Origin: Phil1 sp964487565
GTDB taxonomy: Bacteria > Bacillota > Clostridia > Christensenellales > CAG-138
Length of the DNA: 64,000 nucleotides
NCBI GenBank assembly: GCA_964487565.1
Contig: CAZARN010000003.1
Location: 62,001-126,000 of the forward strand
Direction of reading: 5' to 3'
A program made the position numbers and the translations under genes. Below, in pieces: positions 7,713 through 16,662 of this stretch. The notes under the pieces are model-generated. The model saw only the letters and a program-made list of their open reading frames with translations. It made no database searches and was not told the DNA's origin. Every line of letters begins with the position of its first letter. The stretch's first letter is position 1.

Positions 7713-9059
7713 ATGGTAACGAGTAGGATGAGACTGTCAAAAATTTGCGCGCTGGGCGTGGTTTTCGGGCTGTTGCTGATGCTTTGCGCAGCGGCGATGG
7801 CCGCGGCTGCAACCAATGTTGAGACCACGACCGTTCAGGTGACGAAGCAGTGGATACTTGGCCAGACGGGCGATCAGCCGGCGAGCGTTGAATTGCCGGA
7901 ATCGATAAGCGTCAATCTGATGGTGACCGGCAACAGTACGCCGGTGAAAACGCTCACACTCACTGCGCCTCAGGGAGGCGGATACGAATGGACGGGATCG
8001 TTCACAGATGTTCCCGTATATGACGCGGCGGGTAATATTATCACGTATTATGTGACGGAAAACGCTGCGGGGCTTGACGATTATCTGAGGCAGGTCACCC
8101 AGCAGCCGCTGACCGTGAACACGGCGAGCATAACGGGCTTCGGAACGAAGGTAACCCCCGCGTCGAACTCGACCTATTCTATAGGCACATCCAGCATAGT
8201 GGTCGCGAAAAAGGGCGGCAGCTATGACGTGTGGACCAGGACTTCCGTTGACGCACGCCAGCAGCAGCAGCTCATCGACGGTATAAATGCCGCCAATCTG
8301 CAGGGCCTCGGCAAAGATCTGAGCGCAGGCAACACGACGTTCAAAAGCGGCAGCGGCGCGGTGTTCGCAGATAATAAGGGCACGGTAACGCTGACGGTGG
8401 GTACGAACGGAAACGCGCAGATCGAATTCAGTCAAACGTCGGTATGGAGCCTGTTTTACAGCGGCGGCATGAACACGACTGCGGCGCATGGGGCCGTGAT
8501 CGTCAACACATACAATCCGCAGGCTACGCCGACTCCAACGCCGACTGCAACGCCGACAATCACGCCGACAGCCACGCCGACTGCAACGCCTACGGCCACG
8601 CCGACAGCCACGCCTACGGCAACGCCTACGGCCACGCCTACGGCCACGCCGACGGCCACGCCGACTGCAACGCCGACAATCACGCCGACAGCCACGCCGA
8701 CGGCCACGCCGACAGCTACGCCGACGGCCACGCCGACAGCTACGCCTACGGCCACGCCGACGGCCACGCCGACAGCCACGCCTACGGCCACGCCGACGGC
8801 CACGCCTACAGCCACGCCGACGGCCACGCCTACAGCCACGCCGACGGCCACGCCTACGACAACGCCGACGGCTGTGCCGACAATTTCGCAGACACCCGGC
8901 AATCCGCCTGAAATACCCGGCAATCCGCCGGAGATACCTCTCGGCACTCCGGCAACGGGAAGCGGGAACAATACCGCGGCGTATATTCTTGCCGCGGCGG
9001 GCGCAGCGATGATCGTGGCCGCGTGTATCCTCAAACGCGCGGGAAAAGCAGAGAAATAA
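7713..9059 (+). CDS. Surface protein with Cna-B-like region, Thr-Pro repeat stalk and sortase-type end
   Basis: 448-residue exported protein. A signal peptide spans about residues 1-32 (hydrophobic core ALGVVFGLLLMLCAAAMA). Residues 35-135 resemble a Cna-B/prealbumin-like beta domain (VQVTKQWILG, YEWTGSFTDVPVYDAAG, ITYYVTENA). A stalk of roughly 120 residues of TPTA repeats follows. The C-terminus has TPATG, then a hydrophobic helix and the basic tail KRAGKAEK, i.e. a sortase signal in which Leu of LPxTG is replaced and the (S/N/P/T)PxTG form is used. That form is known for class B/D-like clostridial sortases. No sortase gene is in the window. It is monocistronic, with GGGAGGT before the ATG. 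Confidence 0.8.
   Translation: MVTSRMRLSKICALGVVFGLLLMLCAAAMAAAATNVETTTVQVTKQWILGQTGDQPASVELPESISVNLMVTGNSTPVKTLTLTAPQGGGYEWTGSFTDVPVYDAAGNIITYYVTENAAGLDDYLRQVTQQPLTVNTASITGFGTKVTPASNSTYSIGTSSIVVAKKGGSYDVWTRTSVDARQQQQLIDGINAANLQGLGKDLSAGNTTFKSGSGAVFADNKGTVTLTVGTNGNAQIEFSQTSVWSLFYSGGMNTTAAHGAVIVNTYNPQATPTPTPTATPTITPTATPTATPTATPTATPTATPTATPTATPTATPTATPTITPTATPTATPTATPTATPTATPTATPTATPTATPTATPTATPTATPTATPTATPTATPTTTPTAVPTISQTPGNPPEIPGNPPEIPLGTPATGSGNNTAAYILAAAGAAMIVAACILKRAGKAEK
8523..8880 (+). repeat. 12-bp period repeat encoding Thr-Pro-Thr-Ala
   Basis: About 30 head-to-tail units of ACN-CCN-ACN-GCN with synonymous third-position variation and a few Thr-Ile substitutions. It codes for an extended wall-spanning stalk. 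Similar units make this array prone to length change by slippage. Confidence 0.9.
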
Positions 9060-9076
9060 CATAACTGTAAAACTTC

Positions 9077-9150
9077 AAAAAGCCGTCCGGGCCTGATATG
9101 TTTCCGCCATCCGTGAATGGGGGAGCATACCGGCCGACAGGGCGGCTTTT
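9077..9150. terminator. Bidirectional terminator
   Basis: AAAAGCCGTCC at the left pairs with GGGCGGCTTTT at the right, separated by a long loop that may fold further. It lies between the surface-protein gene and the converging TIM-barrel gene. Confidence 0.5.
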
Positions 9151-9210
9151 GCATATCCGTGCATTCTGAGACTGCTTCCGCGCAGTTTATTCGTGTATCG
9201 GGTTCAACGC

Positions 9211-10176
9211 TCAAAAGCCGAGCGCGGCACGCTGGGCCAATACGGCGCTGCGCTTCGCGTCAAGATTGTCTGCCGAAAGCTCGTGCACGAGGTATTCGGG
9301 TCCCACAAGCTCGATGAACGCGCGCGCGGCCGGGTCCGAGACGGGCAGATGCGGGTCGATCCGCCTGACCCATGCGTAGCTTTGGGCAAACCGTTCGTAA
9401 AATCCGGATTCGGGCGTTATGCGGCGGGAAAGCATATCGCGCACGACGTCGCCAGTGACGCTTTTGTGCAGATGCACGCCGTATATAAGCTTCGCGAGCT
9501 CGCCGTGACGTTTTACGGCGTCGCTCACATATTCAAACGCCTCAGCCTCGTTTCGCAGCGCGAGGTTTGTACACATGAGATGCCCCGTGTCAAGCATTAT
9601 GCCGGTATTCGCGTATTCCACAAGGCCGAGCATACGCTCCGTCTCATGCGGGTCGACGAGCGTCATGCCCGGGGTGGAGAGGTTTTCAAGCAAAAGGCGG
9701 AAGGTATAACCGCGGCCGTGCATGGCGGCGTTCAAAAGCGCGGCGGACGTCTCGATGACCTGCGCGTCGGTATGCTCAAAGCGCCGGGTGAGTATCTCCT
9801 CGCCCGAAACGTCGGAAACGTGGAAAACCGCGTATCGCGCGCCGAGCGCCTGCGCCCTGTCCATGTCCAGACGCAGCAGATCGATATAATCCGCGGCGGT
9901 TTTGCAGCGGTAATAGCCGTATGCCGTTTCCCATGTGCCGAAATGCCGCTTTATATAATCTTCGTCGTGAAGGAAAAAACCGATCCATTCCGGATAAAAC
10001 ATGAGATGATAGCCCACGGCGGCTTCCGGCGTCGCAATGCCTCCGGCGCCCGGCGCGCAGTATATGAATTCAGCGCCGTCGCAGCCGCATTCGCGTATGT
10101 AGGCGCAAAGACCCCCGGCGTCACGCAGCGGGGAGAGCAGCTCCATGCTTTCGGCAAGGCTCACAAGCTCCGTCAT
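9211..10176 (-). CDS. Xylose isomerase-like TIM-barrel protein
   Basis: 321-residue (beta/alpha)8 protein of the AP endonuclease 2 / sugar isomerase superfamily. Metal ligands are recognisable in order: Glu in LLLENLSTPG, Asp and His in IMLDTGHLMC, His in GVHLHK, and Glu in the late VHELS. It could be a sugar-phosphate or keto-sugar epimerase or isomerase, or an endonuclease IV relative; the sequence does not decide. The gene starts 2 bp after the stop of the upstream YitT gene on the same strand, so the two are an operon. Confidence 0.75.
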   Translation of the reverse strand: MTELVSLAESMELLSPLRDAGGLCAYIRECGCDGAEFIYCAPGAGGIATPEAAVGYHLMFYPEWIGFFLHDEDYIKRHFGTWETAYGYYRCKTAADYIDLLRLDMDRAQALGARYAVFHVSDVSGEEILTRRFEHTDAQVIETSAALLNAAMHGRGYTFRLLLENLSTPGMTLVDPHETERMLGLVEYANTGIMLDTGHLMCTNLALRNEAEAFEYVSDAVKRHGELAKLIYGVHLHKSVTGDVVRDMLSRRITPESGFYERFAQSYAWVRRIDPHLPVSDPAARAFIELVGPEYLVHELSADNLDAKRSAVLAQRAALGF

Positions 10177-10178
10177 GT

Positions 10179-11054
10179 TCAGCCTTCAGGTGACTGGAAG
10201 CCCAGTCCGTAAGCGGTCTCAAACGGGCAAAGCACCACGATCGCGGATTTGTCGAGCCGGTATACGATGCCGCGAATGCGGCAGCCCTCAGCGCGCGAGC
10301 AGGCGCACATGAGGATTTTTCTTTCCGTGCCGGAGAACATGCCCGTGCCGTTGACGGCGGTGACGCCGCGGCCGATGCTGTCCATTATCTCATCGGATAT
10401 CGCCTCTCCCTGACCGGTCACGATGAACGCGACCTGACCCGCGGTGAAGCCGGCTGTGATTTTGTCGATCACCGTCGTGCAGACAACCGTCATCACAAAG
10501 CCCTGCAGCACCGCGTCCACGTTGCCGAACACGAGCCCGCCGAGAATTATCGTTATCCCGTCGGATATCACGCCGAGCGTGCCTATTGATATATGCGGAT
10601 GCTTCTTTCTCAGGCTGAATATGATAAAATCCGTGCCGCCCGTTGAGGAACCGCGCCAGTATATCAGCGCGAGGCCGACCCCGGCAAGGCCGCCGGCAAA
10701 AAGCGCCGCCATCAGCTTGTCGCCCGAATATGCGGGCAGCAGCGGGAACACGAAGTCCATGAGGAGCGTGCTTATCGCGATGGTCTTTACAGAGCGGAAA
10801 AGGAAGCCCCGACCGAGGGTCTTGAGGCAGATGAGCACGACCGGTATGTTGAGCGCGATCGTGCAAAGACCGATCGGAAGATCTGTGTAATGATTGATTA
10901 TCACCGCGAGGCCGGCGATGCCGCCGGGTGCAAATTCCGCTTTTGCGGCGAAATTATAAATGCCCGCGGCATACAGCGAGCCGCCGATTATATCGAAGAG
11001 TATATCCTTCAAAAATTCCGTAAGCTTCTGCTTCGATGGCAATTTGATGCGCAT
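10179..11054 (-). CDS. YitT family membrane protein (DUF161/DUF2179)
   Basis: 291-residue protein with five or six membrane helices in the first 200 residues, and a C-terminal cytoplasmic DUF2179 domain (residues about 210-285). The family patterns AAGIYNFAAKAEFAPGGIAG and the GSSTGGTDFI segment are characteristic. YitT proteins are widespread in Bacillota; their transported substrate is not known. The ATG at 11054 has AAGGAGG 9 bp upstream. The TIM-barrel gene follows after 2 bp. Confidence 0.85.
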   Translation of the reverse strand: MRIKLPSKQKLTEFLKDILFDIIGGSLYAAGIYNFAAKAEFAPGGIAGLAVIINHYTDLPIGLCTIALNIPVVLICLKTLGRGFLFRSVKTIAISTLLMDFVFPLLPAYSGDKLMAALFAGGLAGVGLALIYWRGSSTGGTDFIIFSLRKKHPHISIGTLGVISDGITIILGGLVFGNVDAVLQGFVMTVVCTTVIDKITAGFTAGQVAFIVTGQGEAISDEIMDSIGRGVTAVNGTGMFSGTERKILMCACSRAEGCRIRGIVYRLDKSAIVVLCPFETAYGLGFQSPEG

Positions 11055-11324
11055 ATGCGTTACCTCCTTGCGGATTTGTTGCGTTGATCCACACGAATAA
11101 TATCATTTCCGGGGGCGCACCACAACCCCGCGCGGCTTGATAAAAGGCTTATTTTGCACAACGTGCGGTTGTAGACAATACATATCCGATATGAAAAGCT
11201 GCGGATAAAAACGCCGGCGGCGGTGGGCTGACAGCCCACCTGCAAGGCGCGCAAAGATGTTACAATTTGCATACATAAAAGAGGCGCAAATTGCGACCGG
11301 ATCAACATGCAGGAGGGAACGAAT

Positions 11325-11648
11325 ATGCAAAGAAAAACTGCTGCGCTGCTTGTGCTCGTCATGCTTGCGTTCGCGCTTTTAGGCTGCGCCGCGCAGGATC
11401 CTGTGGTGGGCAAATGGCAGGATGAGAACAAGCTCGTCACGTTCGAGTTTGAAAAGGACGGAACGGGAACGCTGTATGTATATATAGCCATGTTCAATTC
11501 CACAACCAAGAATGAGATCGAGTATACCTGCGAGGGCAACACGGTAAAATGGCGTTTCGCGGGCGGCACGGAAGACTATTCCGAAATGACGATGGATGGC
11601 GACACGATGGAATACGAGGAATTTAACGTCGTGCTCATCAAACAGTAA
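11325..11648 (+). CDS. Small lipoprotein
   Basis: 107-residue protein with a lipoprotein signal peptide: MQRKTAALLVLVMLAFALLGC, lipobox LLGC with Cys21 as the lipidated residue. The mature part is a small beta-rich domain (VVGKWQDENKLVTFEFEKDGTGTLYVY), resembling lipocalin-like or DUF5640-type modules that start with GxW and repeat a GTG turn. The ATG at 11325 is chosen because GGAGGG precedes it and the signal peptide starts there; an upstream ATG at 11307 overlaps the ribosome binding site. A zinc-ribbon membrane protein follows 20 bp later. Confidence 0.8.
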   Translation: MQRKTAALLVLVMLAFALLGCAAQDPVVGKWQDENKLVTFEFEKDGTGTLYVYIAMFNSTTKNEIEYTCEGNTVKWRFAGGTEDYSEMTMDGDTMEYEEFNVVLIKQ

Positions 11649-11668
11649 TATTTGGCAGGAGGAATAAC

Positions 11669-12412
11669 ATGGATCGCGAATATACGCTCAAGGGTCTGAA
11701 ATGCCCGTATTGCGGCAGTGAAAACATATCCGTGAGGGGAGCGAAGGGCTCAATGGGCAAAGCGGCAGCTGCGATGGCCTTCGGCGCGGTGGGCGCGCTC
11801 GTGGCCTCGTCTTCGGTTTCGGACACGGCAGAGGTCGCCGAGATGCAGTACAAGTGCGAAGAATGCAACAAAAGCTTCGAGGCCATGCCGCTCACGGCGA
11901 GCGAGGAGGATACGCTCGAGCAACCGTGCAGCGTTACATTCATCCGCGAAAGCAGCATGATCGGCGCGGCGGTGGTGCAGGTCGTATACGTAAACGGCGT
12001 GAAACTGGGCGTCGTCAAAAACGGACAAAGCATCCAATTCAGCGTGTCGAACAGGTATAATACGCTTTTTGTGACGGACGCGACCGGGATCGCGTTTCCG
12101 GATGTGATGCGTTTTGAAGCTGCGCCGGGCGCCGCCGTGACATTCAGGTTCAACAGAAAATTTCTTGACGCCGGCGGCGGGCAGGCAGTACAGTCGCAGC
12201 CGGGCGCGCCGAAAAAGAAAAAGCACGGCTTCCTTTTTGTTCTTGGCATAATAATGCAGACGATCGGTTATCTGCTTGCGCTCGGAATGTTCAGCTCATA
12301 CATAAGCGACACCGGCAACACCGACTGGAACGGCGCGTGGCTGGGCGTGGTGGGATTCATCGTATTCATAGCGGCGGGTATTCTTCTCACGAAAAAAAGC
12401 AGGGTCAGATGA
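11669..12412 (+). CDS. Zinc-ribbon membrane protein of unknown function
   Basis: 247 residues. An N-terminal zinc ribbon has CPYCGS at residues about 12-17 and the second pair CEEC at about 65-68, with a hydrophobic Ala-Gly-rich stretch between them. A beta-rich middle part (about 85-160) resembles a small PEGA-like or DUF2846-like domain (VVYVNGVKLGVVKNGQSIQF). Then come a charged linker and two membrane helices (about 190-212 and 223-242). The arrangement is typical of poorly characterised membrane-anchored sensors or scaffolds in Clostridia. AGGAGG precedes the ATG, and it is probably co-transcribed with the lipoprotein. Confidence 0.75.
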   Translation: MDREYTLKGLKCPYCGSENISVRGAKGSMGKAAAAMAFGAVGALVASSSVSDTAEVAEMQYKCEECNKSFEAMPLTASEEDTLEQPCSVTFIRESSMIGAAVVQVVYVNGVKLGVVKNGQSIQFSVSNRYNTLFVTDATGIAFPDVMRFEAAPGAAVTFRFNRKFLDAGGGQAVQSQPGAPKKKKHGFLFVLGIIMQTIGYLLALGMFSSYISDTGNTDWNGAWLGVVGFIVFIAAGILLTKKSRVR

Positions 12413-12494
12413 CGGCGTAAAGAGAAGCTCCACACGAATGAATTTTTCAATATTCGCCGAAAGATTGTCTGAAGCGTCAGCAGACGAGCGGTAA

Positions 12495-12538
12495 AAAACC
12501 TCGGAAACGGCCTGTTATCAAGCCGTTTCCGAGGTTTT
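12495..12538. terminator. Strong bidirectional terminator left of tRNA-Thr
   Basis: A 17-bp perfect stem (AAAACCTCGGAAACGGC and its complement) with a 10-base loop, ending in TTTT on either strand. It terminates the minus-strand tRNA-Thr and the plus-strand zinc-ribbon operon. Confidence 0.85.
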
Positions 12539-12541
12539 ATC

Positions 12542-12617
12542 TGGAGCTGATACCCGGATCCGGACCGGGGACCCCGTCATTACCAATGACGCGCTCTACC
12601 AACTGAGCTATATCAGC
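12542..12617 (-). tRNA. tRNA-Thr (GGT), copy at left end of island
   Basis: 76 bases including encoded CCA. Acceptor GCTGATA/TATCAGC, D arm TAGCTCAGTTGGTAGAGC, anticodon stem CGTCA/TGACG with loop TTGGTAA giving anticodon GGT, and T arm CCCGG-TCCGGAT-CCGGG. The T loop is atypical (TCC instead of TTC, and G where A58 is expected). The -10 box TATAAT lies inside the repeated segment, but the -35 position (GCTCAG) is poor, because island DNA begins there. Confidence 0.9.
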
Positions 12618-12664
12618 ATCATCCGCAACCCTGCCGGGCGTCGAACGTATAACATTATAACGAA
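12542..12664. repeat. Left direct repeat of the island (tRNA-Thr plus 47 bp leader)
   Basis: 123 bp, matching 27968-28090 with 4 mismatches, all in the tRNA 3' part (12556, 12560, 12566, 12574). The other 90 bp (12575-12664) are identical. Confidence 0.9.
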
Positions 12665-13390
12665 CGAGGGCGCTAGCTGAGCGAACCGGCGTGCTGCCGC
12701 CCGTGCCGGAGCACACGGATACGCTCATACCCGGATGGCTGGGGGCGTTCCTCTTATGCCGCCGCGTTACGGATCGGGGATCCTGTTGCGCGGTTTTTTT
12801 GACGTCTTATACCGGACTGGTATTCACGCTGTGCAGATCCGGAGGCGGGGCCTGTCGGTATGTCCGCCGGAAAAGCTGCTTGCCTTTGGCGAATGCCGTT
12901 GCCGGAATGAAAACGTTACTGTTGATCGTATGGCGCGGTCGGAAAAATTCGTGGTCATTTTGACTGTTCCGCTTCTGCAGGCCCGTTTGACTTTTAGAAG
13001 CTTCTTGTAGTAGCATAATACAATACAGTTTAGCTGCAAAAGATAACAAGCAAGAAACGGATAGCCATAGAATTCCCATAAACCTTCAAAAAACCGGGGA
13101 TTTGCGGGGAGATGAGCGCCTTCGATGAGCATACCGACAACTGCGATATAAGCTTCGTGATGGATGAAAACCATCAGGTGCTGTACTATTCAGATTTCCT
13201 AACGGAAATCCTTTGGGGTTTCAGAAAACCCAATGACCCGAAAAACCAATTTGACTTATTCGACAACCGCCCATATTACACGGTTTCAATAGTTCTGTAA
13301 CACCAACCCGTATGAGAGCATATGTTTTTCACATGTTTTGATCTTATTCACAACGCAGTGTTTATACTGGCGGCAAGTTGGGAGGACGCA
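12665..13390. other. 726 bp with no supported gene
   Basis: Several short frames overlap here (12735-13010, 12824-13174 minus, 13112-13300), but none has a ribosome binding site or a recognisable domain. It is probably decayed DNA at the island's left end. TTGATC at 13338 and TATACT at 13363 form a weak promoter candidate (19 bp spacer) for rpoN. Confidence 0.5.
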
Positions 13391-14635
13391 ATGAATGCAG
13401 AATATGCGGATGTGATTCTTACGCCGAGGGCGCAGCTGATGCCGATTGCTTTGGTAGCCCAATCAGCAAGTATTTTGGTACAGAACGCTGATTCCCTTCG
13501 CAAGACGATCGATGAATTCGTGCTGAGCAACCCCATGGTGGAACAGGCGAACCCGGATACGGATGACGAGATGGACAGCCTGTTGGACCGTTGCCGGGGC
13601 CGCGGCGAAACGCTTGCGGAACAGCTTTACACGCAACTTCGCATCAATGAGCAGGATACTGCCGTGTTATATGCGGGATGGTTCATTATCAACAGTCTTG
13701 ACCGGGACGGCTATCTCAGGGAAAACGAGCAGGAACTGATCCGCACGATCGGCTGCAATTACATCCTGTATCAAAAGGCATTGCGGGCAGTACAAGCGCT
13801 GGAACCTGCCGGCATAGCAGGCAGAAACCTTTCTGAGTGCCTGAGCATCCAGCTGCGGCGGCTGGAAAACAGGAACCCGCTTGCCGAGATGATCGCGGAT
13901 AGATATCTGGAAAAACTGGCGACGCATACGTTGACGATAGAGGGCTGCACGGCTGAACAAATTGCGAAGGCTTCCGAACTGATCCGTTCGCTTGATCCCC
14001 GGCCTGGGCTTGCCTTTGATGAAACGCCGCCTCTTTATATTTCTCCGGATGTATGCGTGTCAATACTGGATGACGGTCATATAGAGGTAAGGCTGGTCAA
14101 CCAGCCCCTGTCTCCGATATTATCCGATCAATATGCCTCTTATATCAAATCGGGTAACGACATGGAGCGTCAATACATACAGGATAATTTAATGTATGCC
14201 AGAAGCTTTCTTTATGCGCTGGAGCAAAGAGGAAAGACATTGCTGCGTATTGTTGCTTATGCGGCCGATACCCAAAAAGAGTATTTACGGCACATGGATC
14301 TGCATCAATTGAAGCCGCTCAACTTTTCGCGCACAGCGGATGCTCTCGGCATCAGTGTGCCCACGGTGAGCCGTGCCGTTCAAAACAAGTATATGGAGTA
14401 CGCGGGACGACTGTTCCCGATAAAAAACCTGTTTTCCAAAGGCGGGTGCTCAAATGCTTCCAGAGAAGCCATCACCGCACGGATTGAACAACTATGTCTG
14501 GACGGCGAAAACATGTTGACCGACAAAGCCATAGCCGAGGCGCTTTGCGAAGAAGGAATAATGATCTCACGAAGAACCGTAAACAAGTACCGCAATTTTT
14601 ATCTCGCAAAGCAGGCGGACGGATACAGCAAATGA
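13391..14635 (+). CDS. rpoN: RNA polymerase sigma-54 factor
   Basis: 414-residue sigma-54, which directs RNA polymerase to -24/-12 promoters and needs an AAA activator to open them. Region I is present at residues about 10-55 (a Gln/Leu helix ending VLSNPMVEQ). The core-binding middle region follows. The C-terminal DNA-binding part has a helix-turn-helix (FSRTADALGISVPTVSRAV) and the RpoN box, here SRRTVNKYRN (consensus ARRTVAKYRE). It is somewhat shorter than the usual 430-480. The ATG at 13391 follows GGGAGG by 6 bp. It heads an island holding its own activator and two -24/-12 promoters. Confidence 0.93.
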   Translation: MNAEYADVILTPRAQLMPIALVAQSASILVQNADSLRKTIDEFVLSNPMVEQANPDTDDEMDSLLDRCRGRGETLAEQLYTQLRINEQDTAVLYAGWFIINSLDRDGYLRENEQELIRTIGCNYILYQKALRAVQALEPAGIAGRNLSECLSIQLRRLENRNPLAEMIADRYLEKLATHTLTIEGCTAEQIAKASELIRSLDPRPGLAFDETPPLYISPDVCVSILDDGHIEVRLVNQPLSPILSDQYASYIKSGNDMERQYIQDNLMYARSFLYALEQRGKTLLRIVAYAADTQKEYLRHMDLHQLKPLNFSRTADALGISVPTVSRAVQNKYMEYAGRLFPIKNLFSKGGCSNASREAITARIEQLCLDGENMLTDKAIAEALCEEGIMISRRTVNKYRNFYLAKQADGYSK

Positions 14636-14652
14636 AATCTGGAGGCATACAT

Positions 14653-16662
14653 ATGCGTTTAAAGATAATGTCGTTCCTGTGCGCGGCGGCTATATTGTTT
14701 TGCGCATGGATCTCCCTGCCGACTAAAGCAGATGCCGTCACGACGAATATAAAGGTTGCGGTGGAGTGCAATCTGATCCCTTTTCAGTTTATTGACGACG
14801 CGGGAGAAGTTGCCGGTCTGCATGTGGATATGATGAACGCCATCGCAAAAAGCAATAATCTATCCGTTGAATACATACCGTTTGAAACGACAAGCGATGC
14901 GGTAAACGCATTGCTGCTGGGGACCGTGGATGCAATCCTCGGCGTTTTGCCAAGCGACTGCAGCGACGGACAACTGGTTTTGACCAATGATATTTCATCA
15001 GCCACCATATCGCTTATTGCCAATAACAAATACCTGGATCTTGTGTTACAGCCGCAATCGAGCGACAGCAGATATACTACCGCCTTTGAGCTGGGCACAA
15101 TACCTCTTTCTCAGGTTTATGAGCTGGACACAATGTATACCGTGATCGTCGGAGACCAGCCGCAGCTTTATCACAACCTCATAGACGGACAGATTAACAC
15201 GATTATCGCGGTTAAAGAAAGCATACTGTATCAGTTCGAACATGACAGCAGCAATTTGCATGGATTATATACGGTCGTGAACAACTACATGGGCACGGTG
15301 AATTATTCCATCATGCTGCGGAAAAACGACCGGGCGCTGCAGAACATGTTCAATTCCAGTATCTCCCTTTTGCGCAACAGCGTTGATTATGACAAGATGG
15401 TGGAAACCTGGCTGCCAAATGCCGATCTTCTTGCCGCGCAGACGCGCATTGGCAAGCTGACCAAAACAACTCTGCTGATTCTGGGCATTGCGATAATTGC
15501 CGTGTCAGGCATTTATGTATGGAACATGAAGCTCAAATCCATCGTGAATGAAAAAACCGGGGAGATAGTGCAGCAAATGCAGTGTCTGGAACAGGCAAAC
15601 CGACTTCGGAACCTGCTGATCGAACATTCGCCAAACAGCATATTGCTGCTTCAGGCGAACGGCGTTGTGCTTCTGATGAACCCCAGAGCGGAAAAGGTAT
15701 CAAACTACAACAAAGAACAGAATACAAAATCCACAGCGAATGGGAATCTTCGCATGAAGGATCTTGAGGTGTTCGGGGACATCTGGGAACGCATCAACCA
15801 GCCGGATATGCAAAGAAGCATGATCAGCTCCTCGGTGATCAGTCTCAAGAAAAGAGCCGGTGAAACAACTGTTTTCCGATATCAGTATTATACCTTGAAT
15901 GCCGATCGGGATATGGTGCTTATGGTTGAGGACGTCACCAAGGAAGAAAGAGAAAGGACAGAGGGATTTGAAGCAAATAAAAACCAAACGCTCAACCGCC
16001 TGATCGCGGGTATTGCCCATGAGATCAAAAATCCGTTGATGTCGATCCGGGCTTTTGCATCGATTATTCGCGAACAGGGCGGAGACGAGGCATTTCAGGC
16101 GTCATTTTCCCGTTATGTGCCGCAGGAAGTGGACAGGATCAATCGGTTGATTGAATCCTTGATCAATTACGCGCGCCCCGTGAAAGGCTTGCAGGAACAT
16201 CTGGATGTTGCAAAGCTGATGGAGGAATGCGTTTATTTGACTCATGCGTCCGCCAAAGACAAACGTATCAAGTTTCACAGTGAAAGCGATGCCGAGGCAT
16301 TCATATGCGTGAACCGCGATCAGGTCAGACAGGCAATTATCAATCTGCTGATCAATGCCATTGAATCGGCCGCTCAAAAAATCACATGCCAGCCGGAAAC
16401 CACTCCGGCCATATATACAAAAGTATATATTGCGACCGGAAAAGTTTGTGTTGAAGTTATGGATGAGGGGATGGGCATGAGCGAGGAAACCTTGAAGAAC
16501 TGTACTGAACCGTTTTATACCACAAAGAAAACCGGCACAGGCATGGGCCTTTCGCTTGCAAAACAGTTTGTTTGTGAAAACAAGGGTATGTTTGAGATCG
16601 AGAGTAAACCTAATGAGTATACCCTGATTACGTTAACTTTTGAGGAGGATCGGAATAAATGA
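14653..16662 (+). CDS. Sensor histidine kinase with periplasmic-binding-protein-type sensor domain
   Basis: 669-residue membrane kinase. Signal/anchor at residues 5-25, then an SBP_bac_3 (amino-acid binding type) extracellular domain at about 32-270, a membrane helix at about 277-297, a PAS-like region at about 315-435, a HisKA domain with phospho-acceptor His456 in HEIKNPL, and an HATPase domain with N box NLLINAIESA, DEGMGM and GTGMGLSLAK. The sensor suggests direct detection of an amino acid or small peptide. Translation starts at ATG 14653 behind TGGAGG, 17 bp after rpoN. Its stop overlaps the activator start (ATGA), so kinase and activator are made together. Confidence 0.92.
   Translation: MRLKIMSFLCAAAILFCAWISLPTKADAVTTNIKVAVECNLIPFQFIDDAGEVAGLHVDMMNAIAKSNNLSVEYIPFETTSDAVNALLLGTVDAILGVLPSDCSDGQLVLTNDISSATISLIANNKYLDLVLQPQSSDSRYTTAFELGTIPLSQVYELDTMYTVIVGDQPQLYHNLIDGQINTIIAVKESILYQFEHDSSNLHGLYTVVNNYMGTVNYSIMLRKNDRALQNMFNSSISLLRNSVDYDKMVETWLPNADLLAAQTRIGKLTKTTLLILGIAIIAVSGIYVWNMKLKSIVNEKTGEIVQQMQCLEQANRLRNLLIEHSPNSILLLQANGVVLLMNPRAEKVSNYNKEQNTKSTANGNLRMKDLEVFGDIWERINQPDMQRSMISSSVISLKKRAGETTVFRYQYYTLNADRDMVLMVEDVTKEERERTEGFEANKNQTLNRLIAGIAHEIKNPLMSIRAFASIIREQGGDEAFQASFSRYVPQEVDRINRLIESLINYARPVKGLQEHLDVAKLMEECVYLTHASAKDKRIKFHSESDAEAFICVNRDQVRQAIINLLINAIESAAQKITCQPETTPAIYTKVYIATGKVCVEVMDEGMGMSEETLKNCTEPFYTTKKTGTGMGLSLAKQFVCENKGMFEIESKPNEYTLITLTFEEDRNK

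Noticed and set aside
8523..8880. Short regular repeats resembling a CRISPR or satellite array
   Set aside because: The 12-bp units are in frame with a signal-peptide protein and encode a Thr-Pro stalk; there are no spacers.
7737..9062. Long Arg-rich minus-strand frame opposite the surface protein
   Set aside because: It is the complement of the repeat region; composition is artificial and there is no ribosome binding site.
12735..13174. Overlapping short frames at the left end of the island
   Set aside because: No start signals, no recognisable domain and mutually overlapping; treated as decayed DNA.
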